Source: Pseudoduganella umbonata (GTDB taxonomy: Bacteria; Pseudomonadota; Gammaproteobacteria; Burkholderiales; Burkholderiaceae_D). From it: a DNA stretch of 64,000 nt. This document shows, in pieces, positions 16,401 through 24,868 of this stretch. Under the pieces are notes generated by a model. That model was not told the DNA's origin, ran no database searches, and saw only the letters and a program-made list of their open reading frames with translations. Each line of letters starts with the position of its first letter. The stretch's first letter is position 1. The DNA lies in contig NZ_JACHXS010000008.1 of the NCBI RefSeq assembly GCF_014192225.1, positions 124,001 through 188,000 on the forward strand, in the 5' to 3' direction. A program made the position numbers and the translations under genes.

Positions 16401-16522
16401 GTGTCGGACACTATTTCCCGCAAGGGAAATGGTGTCGGACACCGGTTTCCGCCGCTGGACCGTGTACTGAAACCGGTGTCCGACACTTTCCCGGGTGCTG
16501 CTTCCGGGAAAATGTCCGACAC
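16401..16522. repeat. Dispersed palindrome cluster, GTGTCGGACAC family
   Basis: GTGTCGGACAC at 16401 and 16432 and its complement GTGTCCGACAC at 16476, with a shorter TGTCCGACAC at 16513, are separated by TTTCCCG and GGGAAA pieces. The result is a nested inverted repeat between the convergent HlyD and LacI-type genes. The same design, with TGTCAGACA, occurs at 46058-46108. Confidence 0.85.
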
Positions 16523-16531
16523 CAGCACTGC

Positions 16532-17662
16532 TCAGGCGTCGGCAGCCTTGCCGGCCAGCTTCGGCCGCCGCCGCGGGGCGGCATCGGATTGCCGCCGGAT
16601 GAGGGAGAAGTCCATCACGATGTGTTCCGGTTCCTGCACGGCGCCGTCGCGCTGGGCGCGGATCTGCCGCACCAGGAACTGCACCGCCATCTCCGCCATC
16701 TGCGCGATGGGCTGGCGCACGGTCGTCAGCTCGGGCCAGATCGTCGTGGCCAGCGCGGTATCGTCGAAACCGGCCACGGTCAGGTCGCCCGGCACGTCCA
16801 GGCCCAGCCGGTGGGCGATGGCGACGGTGGCCGCGGCCATGTCGTCGTTGCTGGCGAAAACGGCGGTGGGCCGCTTTTCCAGGCCCAGCAGGATTTCGGC
16901 CGCATCGAGGCCCGAGCGGTACGTGAACATGCCCTGCACCACCAGTTCGGGCGCGGCGTCGCCGCCCTTGTCGGCGATCGCGGCCTTGTAGCCGTCGAGC
17001 CGGCGGGCCGATGCGGTCTGGTTCGGGTGCCCGATGACGAAGCCGATGCGGTGGTGGCCCAGCGCGATCAGGTGGCTCGTCATGTCGTAGGCGGCGTGGA
17101 AGTCGTCGATCGACACCGCGCCCACGCGCCGGTCCGGCTGGCCGCAGGCCACGGTGGCCGCCGGCATGTCGGCCTGCGTGATCAGCTCGAGCAGCTCCGG
17201 CGTGTCGCACAGCGGCGGCGGCAGGATGATGCCGTCGACGCCGTTCTCGATCAGCCGGCGGGCATGCGCTTCCCACGTGTGTCCGTCCTCGCAATTCTCG
17301 ACGACGAGCTGCACGTTGTGGATACTGGCCTGGTTCAGCAGGCCGACGAGGAATTCGCTCAGGTAGCCGGCCGACGGGTTCGAATACAGGAAGCCGATGC
17401 GGATCGCGCGCGCGCCGGCCAGGCGCCGCGCAGCCTGGTTCGGCACGTAGTTCAGCGCCGCCACCGCCTCGTCGACCTTGCGCCGGGTGGCCGGGCGCAC
17501 GTTCGGATCGCCGTTCATCACGCGCGACACCGTCATCGGCGATACGCCTGCCAGCTTGGCAACGTCTGACATCGTCGGCACGCCCGGCTTGTCGCCGCGC
17601 CCCGCGGCCGGCGCCTTTTCCCCTGGCGTGCCGCCGTGCGCCTTGGCCTGTATTTTCGTCAT
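16532..17662 (-). CDS. LacI-family regulator, probable repressor of the xylan/glucuronate regulon
   Basis: A 376-residue LacI/GalR-type repressor with an unusually long polar N-terminal extension (about 29 residues) before the helix-turn-helix TMSDVAKLAGVSPMTVSRVMNG. The sensor domain shows IRIGFLYSNPSAGYLSEFLVG, ENGVDGIILPPPLC, ALGHHRIGFVIGHPNQTASARRLDGY and VFASNDDMAAATVAIAHRLG. It is transcribed in the same direction as the alpha-glucuronidase upstream of it. Half-sites CTAACAT/ATGTTAG occur in the 169-bp gap before its start and resemble the sites in the xylan promoters, so autoregulation and control of this region are inferred. The inducer could be xylose, a xylo-oligosaccharide or an aldonate. 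Confidence 0.88.
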   Translation of the reverse strand: MTKIQAKAHGGTPGEKAPAAGRGDKPGVPTMSDVAKLAGVSPMTVSRVMNGDPNVRPATRRKVDEAVAALNYVPNQAARRLAGARAIRIGFLYSNPSAGYLSEFLVGLLNQASIHNVQLVVENCEDGHTWEAHARRLIENGVDGIILPPPLCDTPELLELITQADMPAATVACGQPDRRVGAVSIDDFHAAYDMTSHLIALGHHRIGFVIGHPNQTASARRLDGYKAAIADKGGDAAPELVVQGMFTYRSGLDAAEILLGLEKRPTAVFASNDDMAAATVAIAHRLGLDVPGDLTVAGFDDTALATTIWPELTTVRQPIAQMAEMAVQFLVRQIRAQRDGAVQEPEHIVMDFSLIRRQSDAAPRRRPKLAGKAADA

Positions 17663-17779
17663 CGGACTGTACTTATCGAATAGTTATTTTGCGGACTCTA
17701 ACATACGCCTGCCGGGGGCCTGCCGGCCACTGCCCGGCAGTAGCGGCACCCGGCACGCGCGTGTCATCCCTTTATCATT

Positions 17780-17816
17780 CTAACATCCGAAAGCGGCGCC
17801 GATGTTAGCGCACCCA
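17780..17816. promoter_or_regulatory. Candidate LacI-type operator upstream of the regulator gene
   Basis: CTAACATC (17780-17787) and GATGTTAG (17801-17808) are inverted 8-bp arms, and the right arm continues as TGTTAGCGCACCCA (17803-17816), matching the core seen at 20088 and 27883. A third half-site, CTAACAT, is at 17698-17704. The position fits autoregulation. Confidence 0.6.
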
Positions 17817-17831
17817 TCGCCCCGGCGGCAC

Positions 17832-20039
17832 TCAGTGGTGCCCTGCCGCGTAAGGAAACTTGATAGCCTTGTACTGTTCCAGCGTACGCTCCGGCTTGCG
17901 CGCACCCGGCGGCAGCGGCAGCCCGGAGACCGACTGGAAGTACGCCACCGACGCGTCGCGCCACCAGCGTGCTTCCCTCACCTGCGTATCGAGGCGCTGG
18001 GCCACTTCGTCGTAGCGGCGCCCGTCCACCAGCGGTTTCAATTTCTCCCAGCGGGCGCGCAAGCCTTCCGCCTCGGTCACGCCGCGGTCGTAGCGGGCCA
18101 CCAGTTCGGTCCACAGCGTGCGGCCGGACGGCATCGCGTAATCCCACGGCAGGTGGTGGAACCACAGCAGCAGTTCCTCCGGCGTGGTACGCGGGTCGGC
18201 CCAGCGCTGCGCCACGCCCGGCGCATACTGCGCCAGCGCGTTCGACCCGGTGGCCGTGCGGTCGAAGCCGATGCCTTTCTTGTCGGCCTTGTGGTAATAG
18301 GTCGGGTTCCAGTCCGGGCGGCCCAGGTTGTCGACCCACGGACCGGGGCCGTGGTGGTGGCCGGTATCCATCAGGTGGTGCAGGCCGAGCGGCGTCATGT
18401 AATCGACGACCGCTTCGCGCGAGCGCATCATCATGTCGACGATCTGCGTGACGGCCTGCGGCTCGCGGCTGAACGTCTGCATCGCCCATTCCTGTGCAAA
18501 GGCGCGCGAATCGCCCTGCGGGTCCCAGGCAAAGCGGCCGTACGCATACCAGTTGGCCTGGTCGAAGTGCGAACCGCTCCACGTGCGCGAGCTGCCGATG
18601 TTGGCCACGCCGGCCATACCGGTCGGGCGCTGGCCATGGTCGGTGTCTTCCAATACCTGTGCCACCGTGAAGCCGTTCGGCCGCTGTTTCGTGTCGGCCT
18701 TCAGCACTTCCTCGAACAGCGGGCCGAGATACGCCATGTGCATCGCGAAGCCCAGGTATTCCTTGGTGATCTGGAATTCCATCATCAGCGGCGTCTGCGG
18801 CATGGCGCCGAACAGCGGGTGGAACGGTTCGCGCGGCTGGAAGTCGATCGCGCCGTTCTTCACCTGCACCAGCACGTTCGGGGCGAACTTGCCGTCCAGC
18901 GGCTTGAACTCGTCATAGGCCTGCTTGGCGCGGTCGTCCGGCTTCTCGGCCGCGTACACGAACGCGCGCCACATCACGATGCCCTTGTGCGGCGCCAATG
19001 CGGCAGCCAGCATGTTGGCGCCGTCGGCGTGGGTGCGCTGGTAATCCTGCGGGCCTGGCTGCCCTTCCGAATTGGCCTTGACGAGGAAGCCGCCGAAGTC
19101 GGGGATGGTGCGGTAGATCTCGTCCGCCTTGGCGCGCCACCACGCCGCCACCTCGGGCGCCAGCGGGTCGGCCGTCTTCGTTTCCTTCAGTTCCAGCGGC
19201 GTGGACCAGCGCGCCGACAGGTAGACCTTGATGCCGTACGGCCGCAGCACGTCGGCCAGCGCGGCCACCTTGGCGATCCACGGCGCCGTCAGGATCTCGG
19301 CCTTGGAATTGACGTTGTTCAGCACCGTGCCGTTGATGCCCAGCGACGCATTGGCGCGCGCATAGTCCACGTACTGCCGCTCGCGGATGTCGGGCAGCTC
19401 CCACCAGTTCCAGATCGACTGGCCCGAGTAGCCCCGCTCCACGGTGCGATCGAGGTTGTCCCAGTGGTTCAGCACGCGCAGTTGCAGCTTCGGCACCGAC
19501 CGCTCGTCGATCGCGGCCAGCGCCTTGCCGGTGTTCAGCGCGCGCAGCAGGCCAAAGGCGCCGTACAGCACGCCGATATCCTCGTTGGCGGCGATCACGG
19601 TCACGCGCTTGCCGTTCACGGTGGCGCTCTTGAGCAGGTAGCCTTCGGGCCCGAGCGCGGCCAGGCCGTCGGCCTTGAAGCCCTGCGGCAGCGCGCCCGC
19701 TTTCGCCAGCACGATGGCGCCGTCGGCAACCGACGTGCCGGACGCGGGCACCTTGCCCGTCATGCCCTGCAGGCCGCGGCGCAGTTCGTCGATGGCGGCC
19801 TGGATCGTCGGCGACGCCTTGCCGGCGTAGCTGATCGAGCGCGCCTGCTGCTGTACCTGGCTGGCCTGCTGCAGGGGACGGTACCGCAACCAAAGGTCGT
19901 AGCCATCTTCTTCCACCGCCTGGGCAGGTGCCAGCACCACCACCAGCGACACGACCGCCGCCAGCGCTCCACCCAGCATGCGCCTCGCGCTTTTCCCGCC
20001 GCGCGGGTGCCCGCCGACGCTCCGGTTCAACATTCGCAT
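17832..20039 (-). CDS. aguA: GH67 alpha-glucuronidase
   Basis: A 735-residue family GH67 enzyme releasing 4-O-methyl-glucuronic acid from the non-reducing end of aldouronic acids made from glucuronoxylan. After a signal-like hydrophobic segment (about residues 20-40) come EDGYDLWLRYRPL, the catalytic-domain landmarks GYSGQSIWNWWELPD, VKANSEGQPGPQDYQRTHADGAN (containing the proton-donor Glu), VKNGAIDFQPREPFHPLFG (containing the base Asp) and LMMEFQITKEYLGF (containing the second base Glu). The ATG at 20037-20039 has GGAG 6 bp upstream; the open frame continuing far upstream is antisense to the xylanase and is ignored. It is divergent from the GH10 gene across 114 bp containing two operator-like sites. 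Confidence 0.95.
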   Translation of the reverse strand: MRMLNRSVGGHPRGGKSARRMLGGALAAVVSLVVVLAPAQAVEEDGYDLWLRYRPLQQASQVQQQARSISYAGKASPTIQAAIDELRRGLQGMTGKVPASGTSVADGAIVLAKAGALPQGFKADGLAALGPEGYLLKSATVNGKRVTVIAANEDIGVLYGAFGLLRALNTGKALAAIDERSVPKLQLRVLNHWDNLDRTVERGYSGQSIWNWWELPDIRERQYVDYARANASLGINGTVLNNVNSKAEILTAPWIAKVAALADVLRPYGIKVYLSARWSTPLELKETKTADPLAPEVAAWWRAKADEIYRTIPDFGGFLVKANSEGQPGPQDYQRTHADGANMLAAALAPHKGIVMWRAFVYAAEKPDDRAKQAYDEFKPLDGKFAPNVLVQVKNGAIDFQPREPFHPLFGAMPQTPLMMEFQITKEYLGFAMHMAYLGPLFEEVLKADTKQRPNGFTVAQVLEDTDHGQRPTGMAGVANIGSSRTWSGSHFDQANWYAYGRFAWDPQGDSRAFAQEWAMQTFSREPQAVTQIVDMMMRSREAVVDYMTPLGLHHLMDTGHHHGPGPWVDNLGRPDWNPTYYHKADKKGIGFDRTATGSNALAQYAPGVAQRWADPRTTPEELLLWFHHLPWDYAMPSGRTLWTELVARYDRGVTEAEGLRARWEKLKPLVDGRRYDEVAQRLDTQVREARWWRDASVAYFQSVSGLPLPPGARKPERTLEQYKAIKFPYAAGHH

Positions 20040-20058
20040 CTTGTCTCCGTTGTTTTTT

Positions 20059-20100
20059 GGTAGCGCAACCGTTTGCACCAGAAACGATGTTAGCGTAACC
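20059..20100. promoter_or_regulatory. Two operator-like sites between GH67 and GH10 genes
   Basis: GGTAGCGCAACC (20059-20070) and TGTTAGCGTAACC (20088-20100) share TAGCGYAACC, with their cores exactly 30 bp apart, on the same face of the helix. They resemble the TGTTAGCGCTA sites at 27796 and 27883 and, as I recall, the reported XylR operator of Caulobacter. Confidence 0.65.
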
Positions 20101-20153
20101 TTCAGCCACACGCCATAACTAAATCGCGGACATGATCCGCACAGGAGACGACA

Positions 20154-21272
20154 TTGACTACTACCCGCCGCGACGTGCTGCGCCTGCTGGCCGGCACCGC
20201 CTGCGCCACCGCCCTTCCCCCACTGTTCGCCGCCGACCCGGAACCGCTGAAGGCGCTTGCCGCGGCCAGGGGCCTGCGCTTCGGTAACGCGCTTGGCTAC
20301 AAATACTTCAAGGACCCGGCGCACCGCGCGCTGATGGCGCGCGAATGCGGCGTCATCGTGGCCGAGAACGAAACCAAGTGGCCGGCGCTCGAACCGCAGC
20401 GCGGCCGCCACAACTTCGGCCCGGCCGACGAGATGTTCGCCTGGGCCCGCAAGGAAGGCATGCAGGTGCGCGGCCACACGCTGGTGTGGCAGCCGGCGAA
20501 ATGGCTGCCGGCCTGGGTCGCCAAGCATGACTTCGGCCAGGGCAGCGCCGAAGCGGAGCGGCTGCTGCGCGAGCACATCACCACCGTCTGCAAGCACTAC
20601 GGCACCGGCATCTACAGCTGGGACGTGGTCAACGAAGCGGTCGAGCCGGAAACCGGCGAGATGCGTGTCAACGCGTTCACGCAGCGGATGGGCGCGATCG
20701 AGCAGATCGACTTCGCCTTCCGCGTGGCGCGCGAACAGGCGCCCCATGCGCAGCTGGTCTACAACGACTACATGCGCGAGGACGCCGGCAGCACGAAGCA
20801 CCGGGCCGGCGTATTGAAGATGCTGGCGGAACTGAAGAAGCGCGGCACGCCGGTGCACGCGCTGGGCATCCAGAGCCACATCGGTTCGTGGGACGACGCC
20901 AAGCAGAAAACCAACCCGGAACGGGACTGGCGCGCCTTCCTCGACGAAGTCACCGGCATGGGCTACGACCTGCTGATCACCGAGTTCGACGTCAACGACC
21001 GCATGCTGCCGGCCGACTTCGCGATGCGCGACGCGGGCGTGGCGGCGCTGGCCAAGGACTACCTCGACATCACGCTGTCGTATCCGCAGCTGAAGGACTT
21101 CCTGCTGTGGGGGCTGTCCGACAACGTCAGCTGGCTGCAGACGTGGGACGAGGCGCCCCGCAAGGACAAGCTGCCGCAGCGCCCCTGCCCGTACGACGCC
21201 CAGCTGCGATCGAAGCCGCTGCGCGACGCCATCGCCGCCTCGCTGCGCGCGATGCCGAAGCGGGCAGCGTAG
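20154..21272 (+). CDS. GH10 endo-1,4-beta-xylanase
   Basis: A 372-residue family GH10 xylanase cutting the xylan backbone. The N-terminus has a twin-arginine-like signal (TTRRDVLRLLAGTACATAL). The catalytic barrel shows VAENETKWPALEP, VRGHTLVWQPAKWLP, the acid/base Glu in YSWDVVNEAVE, LGIQSHI, the nucleophile Glu in LLITEFDVND and LWGLSDNVSWL. The start is a TTG (20154-20156) with AGGAG upstream, as no ATG is suitably placed. No carbohydrate-binding module is present, which suits attack on oligosaccharides rather than crystalline substrate. It shares an operator-bearing promoter region with the divergent GH67 gene. Confidence 0.95.
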   Translation: MTTTRRDVLRLLAGTACATALPPLFAADPEPLKALAAARGLRFGNALGYKYFKDPAHRALMARECGVIVAENETKWPALEPQRGRHNFGPADEMFAWARKEGMQVRGHTLVWQPAKWLPAWVAKHDFGQGSAEAERLLREHITTVCKHYGTGIYSWDVVNEAVEPETGEMRVNAFTQRMGAIEQIDFAFRVAREQAPHAQLVYNDYMREDAGSTKHRAGVLKMLAELKKRGTPVHALGIQSHIGSWDDAKQKTNPERDWRAFLDEVTGMGYDLLITEFDVNDRMLPADFAMRDAGVAALAKDYLDITLSYPQLKDFLLWGLSDNVSWLQTWDEAPRKDKLPQRPCPYDAQLRSKPLRDAIAASLRAMPKRAA

Positions 21273-21339
21273 TGCCGGCGGCGCATGGCTGCTGGCGCCC
21301 TTCCGTACACCGATACGAACCCTGGCCGATGGATGAATC

Positions 21340-21885
21340 ATGACGGACGTGCCGAAACTCGCCTCCGGCGTCATCGACACGGTGTCCTTTGCCGATTACT
21401 TTGCCGATACCTTCGACAAGTTCCATCTGGAGGGGTTCGACGGGCGGCGCCGGCATTCCCTGGCCGCGCGCTGCGGCTTCGATGAATCGGCAAGCCTGTT
21501 CGCCACCGTGCCGACGGTGACAAGCAACATCTACCTGACCATTTCCGACGGGGACGGCGGCACGGCCAGGAGGGTCCTGGCCACGCTGGAGGATATCGAA
21601 GCCGGGGGAAGCGTCGAGCCGGGAAATGTCGTGCTGTTCGACGATCCCGCTCTTGACGCGGTGGGCTACTGTGGCGTCCTGGTCGCCTTGCCGGGTATCT
21701 TCAATGCGCTCGGACACGTGCCCTGGACCATGACCGTGCAGGACGTGGAATATCGGCTGCTGGCCGTGCTGTTCCTGTCGCACGAGGAGCACCTGGTCTG
21801 GCGCGAACGGGGGCACGATGCGCTGATGGAGCACTTCCAGGCGACCAACCGCGACCTCATCCATTTCGGCGTCCGGGCGGACTGA
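21340..21885 (+). CDS. Hypothetical protein
   Basis: A 181-residue protein I do not recognise. No signal peptide or clear membrane segment is visible, so it is likely cytoplasmic. The N-terminal half has an amphipathic FADYFADTFDKFHLEGFDG stretch; the C-terminal half has LVALPGIFNALGHVPWTMTV, VEYRLLAVLFLSHEEHL and a closing NRDLIHFGVRAD. Codon use is like that of its neighbours and the frame is undisturbed, supporting a real gene. No clear ribosome-binding site precedes the ATG. It lies between the xylanase and the convergent GH115 gene, which by itself does not prove a role in xylan use. Confidence 0.65.
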   Translation: MTDVPKLASGVIDTVSFADYFADTFDKFHLEGFDGRRRHSLAARCGFDESASLFATVPTVTSNIYLTISDGDGGTARRVLATLEDIEAGGSVEPGNVVLFDDPALDAVGYCGVLVALPGIFNALGHVPWTMTVQDVEYRLLAVLFLSHEEHLVWRERGHDALMEHFQATNRDLIHFGVRAD

Positions 21886-21890
21886 GACGG

Positions 21891-21930
21891 GGCCTGAGAA
21901 GGGCTTGAGAAGGGGACTGAGAAGGGGACT
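21891..21930. repeat. Short direct repeats GAGAAGGGGACT
   Basis: GAGAAGGGGACT is repeated in tandem, with degenerate preceding copies, just downstream of the hypothetical gene. Confidence 0.55.
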
Positions 21931-21934
21931 GAGG

Positions 21935-21959
21935 CAAGGCCGGCGATACGCCGGCCTTG
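21935..21959. terminator. Hairpin between convergent genes
   Basis: Arms CAAGGCCGGCG and CGCCGGCCTTG form a perfect 11-bp stem with an ATA loop, between the hypothetical gene (+) and the GH115 gene (-). There is no long T-run, so terminator strength is uncertain. Confidence 0.5.
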
Positions 21960-22003
21960 TGGTATCTGCGGGCAGCAACTTGCGTGGCCGGCCCGCTTGC
22001 CGA

Positions 22004-24865
22004 TCACTTCACCCGCGGGCTCTCCGGCGGCCCCAGGTAACTGGCCTTCATCCCGCCCGCATCCACCACCACCTTCTGCAGCACCACGGCCGGATCGAGC
22101 GCCCAGATCTTCAGCACGTGCGCGCCCGGCTTGCCGGGTGCATGCCGCGTGGTGAAGACGGCGGCACCGTCGCCAACGATCTTTTCCCAGAATTTTTCGG
22201 ACGCATCGGCATGCAGGTTGACGACCTGCGGCGCTTCGTCGTCGAACGCGATCGCATAGCGCAAGCCCTGCCCCGGCTGGAATTTCAGGGTCGGCGCCAC
22301 GGTGACGTGGACCTTCACGTTGCCGCTGCTGAACAGGTGCATGTCGTATTCGAGGCGCATGCCGTCGGCCGGTGCCAGCGCCGGCGCATCGACCGGCAGC
22401 GTGGTCATGCCCGACAGCGTGCGGCCATGGTCCGGCACGTTGAGCCACTCGCGGCCCGGCGCGGCCACGGCGCGGGAATAGTGCTCGGCTTCGATCGAGA
22501 CCACGCCCTGGGTTTCGACGAAGCCCACGACGGTACCACCCGCGGCGGGCTTGTGAATCGGCACCTCGATCCTTGCTTCGCCGTTCGGGCCGGTGACGAA
22601 CAGCGTGGCACGCGTCGTGCCCGCCGGCACCTGCTCCCAGCGCGCATCGACGGCGATGCGCTGCACCTTGTCCACCGTGCCGGCAGGCTTGTCGAGCACG
22701 ATCCACGGTTCGCTGGCACGCACCGAGTAGCGGAACGGCGTGCCGCCCCGGTTGAACAGTTCCACCGCGCGCGCCTTGCGCTCGAACGCGTTGAGCGCCG
22801 GCAGCTTCAGCCCCTGCGCATCCGGCCAGGCGCCTTCGCTGCCTTCGACGGCGATGCCCAGCGCGCCGGCCTTCGGCACCTGCACTTCGCTGACGGCCGG
22901 CATCACGTTGACGGGTGGCTGCTGCCAGTACGTGTAGCCCAGGTGGGTCTGCGCCATCATGTGGTTCCACTTGCCGCCGTTGACCGCGTGATAGCGGCGC
23001 GTCAGCGCGGCATCGTCGCGGAACAGCGCGCGGGCGCGTTCGGCCATGTCGTTCGCCGCCGCCCTGCCCTGTTTCGCGTACAGCCGGTTCAGGCCCGCTG
23101 TCGCATACAGCTCATTGACGATGGCGCCCGCCTTCACCGGATGCAGCACCAGCTGGTAGAACGCGTCGCGGCGCTCCTTCGGCAGGCTGGCCGAGATCTT
23201 CTCGGCACGCGCCTCGAGTTCGCGGTACTCGGCCACGATACGGGCCGATTCGCCATAGTTCACCAGGCTGTAGGTATCCGGCTCCAGCATCTCCGGCCGG
23301 CGGCGGCCGTTGTACTTGGCGTACTTCGCCACGATGTCGGCGATGTCCGCCGCATCGCGTGCGCCGAATTCGCGCGCCGCCCACAGCCGCAGGTATTCCT
23401 GCAGGCGGTCGGCCGGCCACGCGGCCGGGTTCCATGCATACGACAGGAAGAACTCCATCGGCACTTCCATCGGCTTCAGGTCGCCCACGTTGACGATCCA
23501 CATGCGCGTCGCCTCGTGCTTCCATGCCAGGTGCATCTGCTCCCACACCTTCGGCAGCGGCGTCACGTTCAGCCACTTGTAGTTGCGCGGCCCGCCCACG
23601 TAATCGAAGTGGTAATACACGCCGGCGCCGCCGGCGCGCTTGCGCTCCTGCGCGGTCGGCAGGCGGCGGATGTTGCCCCAGTTGTCGTCGCACCACAGCA
23701 GCAGCACGTCGTCCGGCACGCGCATGCCCTGCTCGTAGTAATCCTGCACTTCCTTGTACAGCGCCCACGCCTGCGGCACCTTCGCCATGTCCGGGTCCAG
23801 TTCCTCGCCGATCATCTTGCGCTGGTCCGCCACGATCTTCTCGAGCAGCGCGACATTCGCATCCTGCGACATCGGCTCGTCGCCATCGCCGCGCATGCCG
23901 AGCGTGACGACCTTCTCGTAGTCGCGCGTCTTCTTCAGGCCGTCGCGCCAGAAGTCCTTCAGCACGCTTTCATTGCGGCTGTAGTCCCATGGCCCCTTGC
24001 CGTAGCGCGACCATTCCTTGTGGGCGCGCATCATCGGCTCGTGGTGCGACGTGCCCATCACGATGCCGTATTCGTCGGCCAGCCGGCCGTTTTCCGGATC
24101 GTCGTCGAAGAAGGCGGCGTCCCACATCGCCGGCCACAGGTAGTTGCCGCGCAGGCGCAGGATCAGCTCGAACACGCCCTTGTAGAACTTGCTGTTGTAG
24201 CCGCCGAAGCGCTCCTTGGCCCAGCCGGTCAGCGCCGGCGCCTCGTCGTTCAGGAAGATGCCGCGGTACTGCACCACCGGCGCATCCGCGACCATGGTGC
24301 CGGCCTGCGCGTACAGCGCCTTGCGCTGTACCGGCGGCACGTCGGCCCACCAGTACCACGGCGATACGCCGATCTGCTCGGAGACTTCGTAGATGCCGTA
24401 GATGGTGCCGCGCTTGTCGCTGCCGGCGATCACCAGCGCGCGCTGCACGCCGGGCATCGGGTTGCGCACGGTGCGCACGAGGTAGCCTTCCCACTTGCCG
24501 CGGATGGGCGCCACGTCGAGCATGCCGGACCTGGCCAGCCCGTCGATCAGCGCGCTCTTGCCGACGGTGCCGACAATGACCGCGTCGATGCCGATCGGTG
24601 CCGCGCCGGCGCGCAGCTGGTGCAGTACCGGCTTGACGCCGCCGACGCGGGCAACGTCGGCCTGCAGGTCGCCGGCCGCGCGCCGCACGCCGGCGTGGTC
24701 GCCGGCATCGATGAAGATCGGTGCCGCGCGCCCCTTGGCCAGCAGTTGTACGGCATCGGCGTCGGCATTATCGCGCTCGAACGCGATGAACGGCTTCTGG
24801 CCCAGCGCATGGGCGGCCCCGGACAGCTGGAGCAGCAGCGCCAGCAGGATGAAACGTAACAACAT
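22004..24865 (-). CDS. GH115 alpha-glucuronidase
   Basis: A 953-residue family GH115 enzyme with a signal peptide (MLLRFILLALLLQLSGAAHA). GH115 enzymes remove (4-O-methyl)glucuronic acid from internal as well as terminal xylosyl residues of polymeric glucuronoxylan, complementing GH67. Landmarks are GTIYGIYEVSEQIGVSPWYWWADVPP, YRGIFLNDEAPALTGW, LRGNYLWPAMWDAAFFDDDP, GMRGDGDEPM, LLLWCDDNWGNIRRLP and GVYYHFDYVGGPRNYKW. A C-terminal beta-rich domain begins at about residue 780 (GVVSIEAEHYSRAV). GGGAG precedes its ATG, 3 bp after the GH43 stop, so it ends the esterase-GH43-GH115 operon. Confidence 0.93.
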   Translation of the reverse strand: MLLRFILLALLLQLSGAAHALGQKPFIAFERDNADADAVQLLAKGRAAPIFIDAGDHAGVRRAAGDLQADVARVGGVKPVLHQLRAGAAPIGIDAVIVGTVGKSALIDGLARSGMLDVAPIRGKWEGYLVRTVRNPMPGVQRALVIAGSDKRGTIYGIYEVSEQIGVSPWYWWADVPPVQRKALYAQAGTMVADAPVVQYRGIFLNDEAPALTGWAKERFGGYNSKFYKGVFELILRLRGNYLWPAMWDAAFFDDDPENGRLADEYGIVMGTSHHEPMMRAHKEWSRYGKGPWDYSRNESVLKDFWRDGLKKTRDYEKVVTLGMRGDGDEPMSQDANVALLEKIVADQRKMIGEELDPDMAKVPQAWALYKEVQDYYEQGMRVPDDVLLLWCDDNWGNIRRLPTAQERKRAGGAGVYYHFDYVGGPRNYKWLNVTPLPKVWEQMHLAWKHEATRMWIVNVGDLKPMEVPMEFFLSYAWNPAAWPADRLQEYLRLWAAREFGARDAADIADIVAKYAKYNGRRRPEMLEPDTYSLVNYGESARIVAEYRELEARAEKISASLPKERRDAFYQLVLHPVKAGAIVNELYATAGLNRLYAKQGRAAANDMAERARALFRDDAALTRRYHAVNGGKWNHMMAQTHLGYTYWQQPPVNVMPAVSEVQVPKAGALGIAVEGSEGAWPDAQGLKLPALNAFERKARAVELFNRGGTPFRYSVRASEPWIVLDKPAGTVDKVQRIAVDARWEQVPAGTTRATLFVTGPNGEARIEVPIHKPAAGGTVVGFVETQGVVSIEAEHYSRAVAAPGREWLNVPDHGRTLSGMTTLPVDAPALAPADGMRLEYDMHLFSSGNVKVHVTVAPTLKFQPGQGLRYAIAFDDEAPQVVNLHADASEKFWEKIVGDGAAVFTTRHAPGKPGAHVLKIWALDPAVVLQKVVVDAGGMKASYLGPPESPRVK

Positions 24866-24868
24866 CGA

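Noticed and set aside
20040..21380. Upstream extension of the alpha-glucuronidase frame to 21380
   Set aside because: The extension is antisense to the GH10 xylanase; the ATG at 20037-20039 has a proper ribosome-binding site and signal-like N-terminus.
21905..24859. 984-codon plus-strand open frame
   Set aside because: Antisense to the GH115 gene; composition rich in His, Arg and Val with no domain, a typical GC-rich shadow frame.
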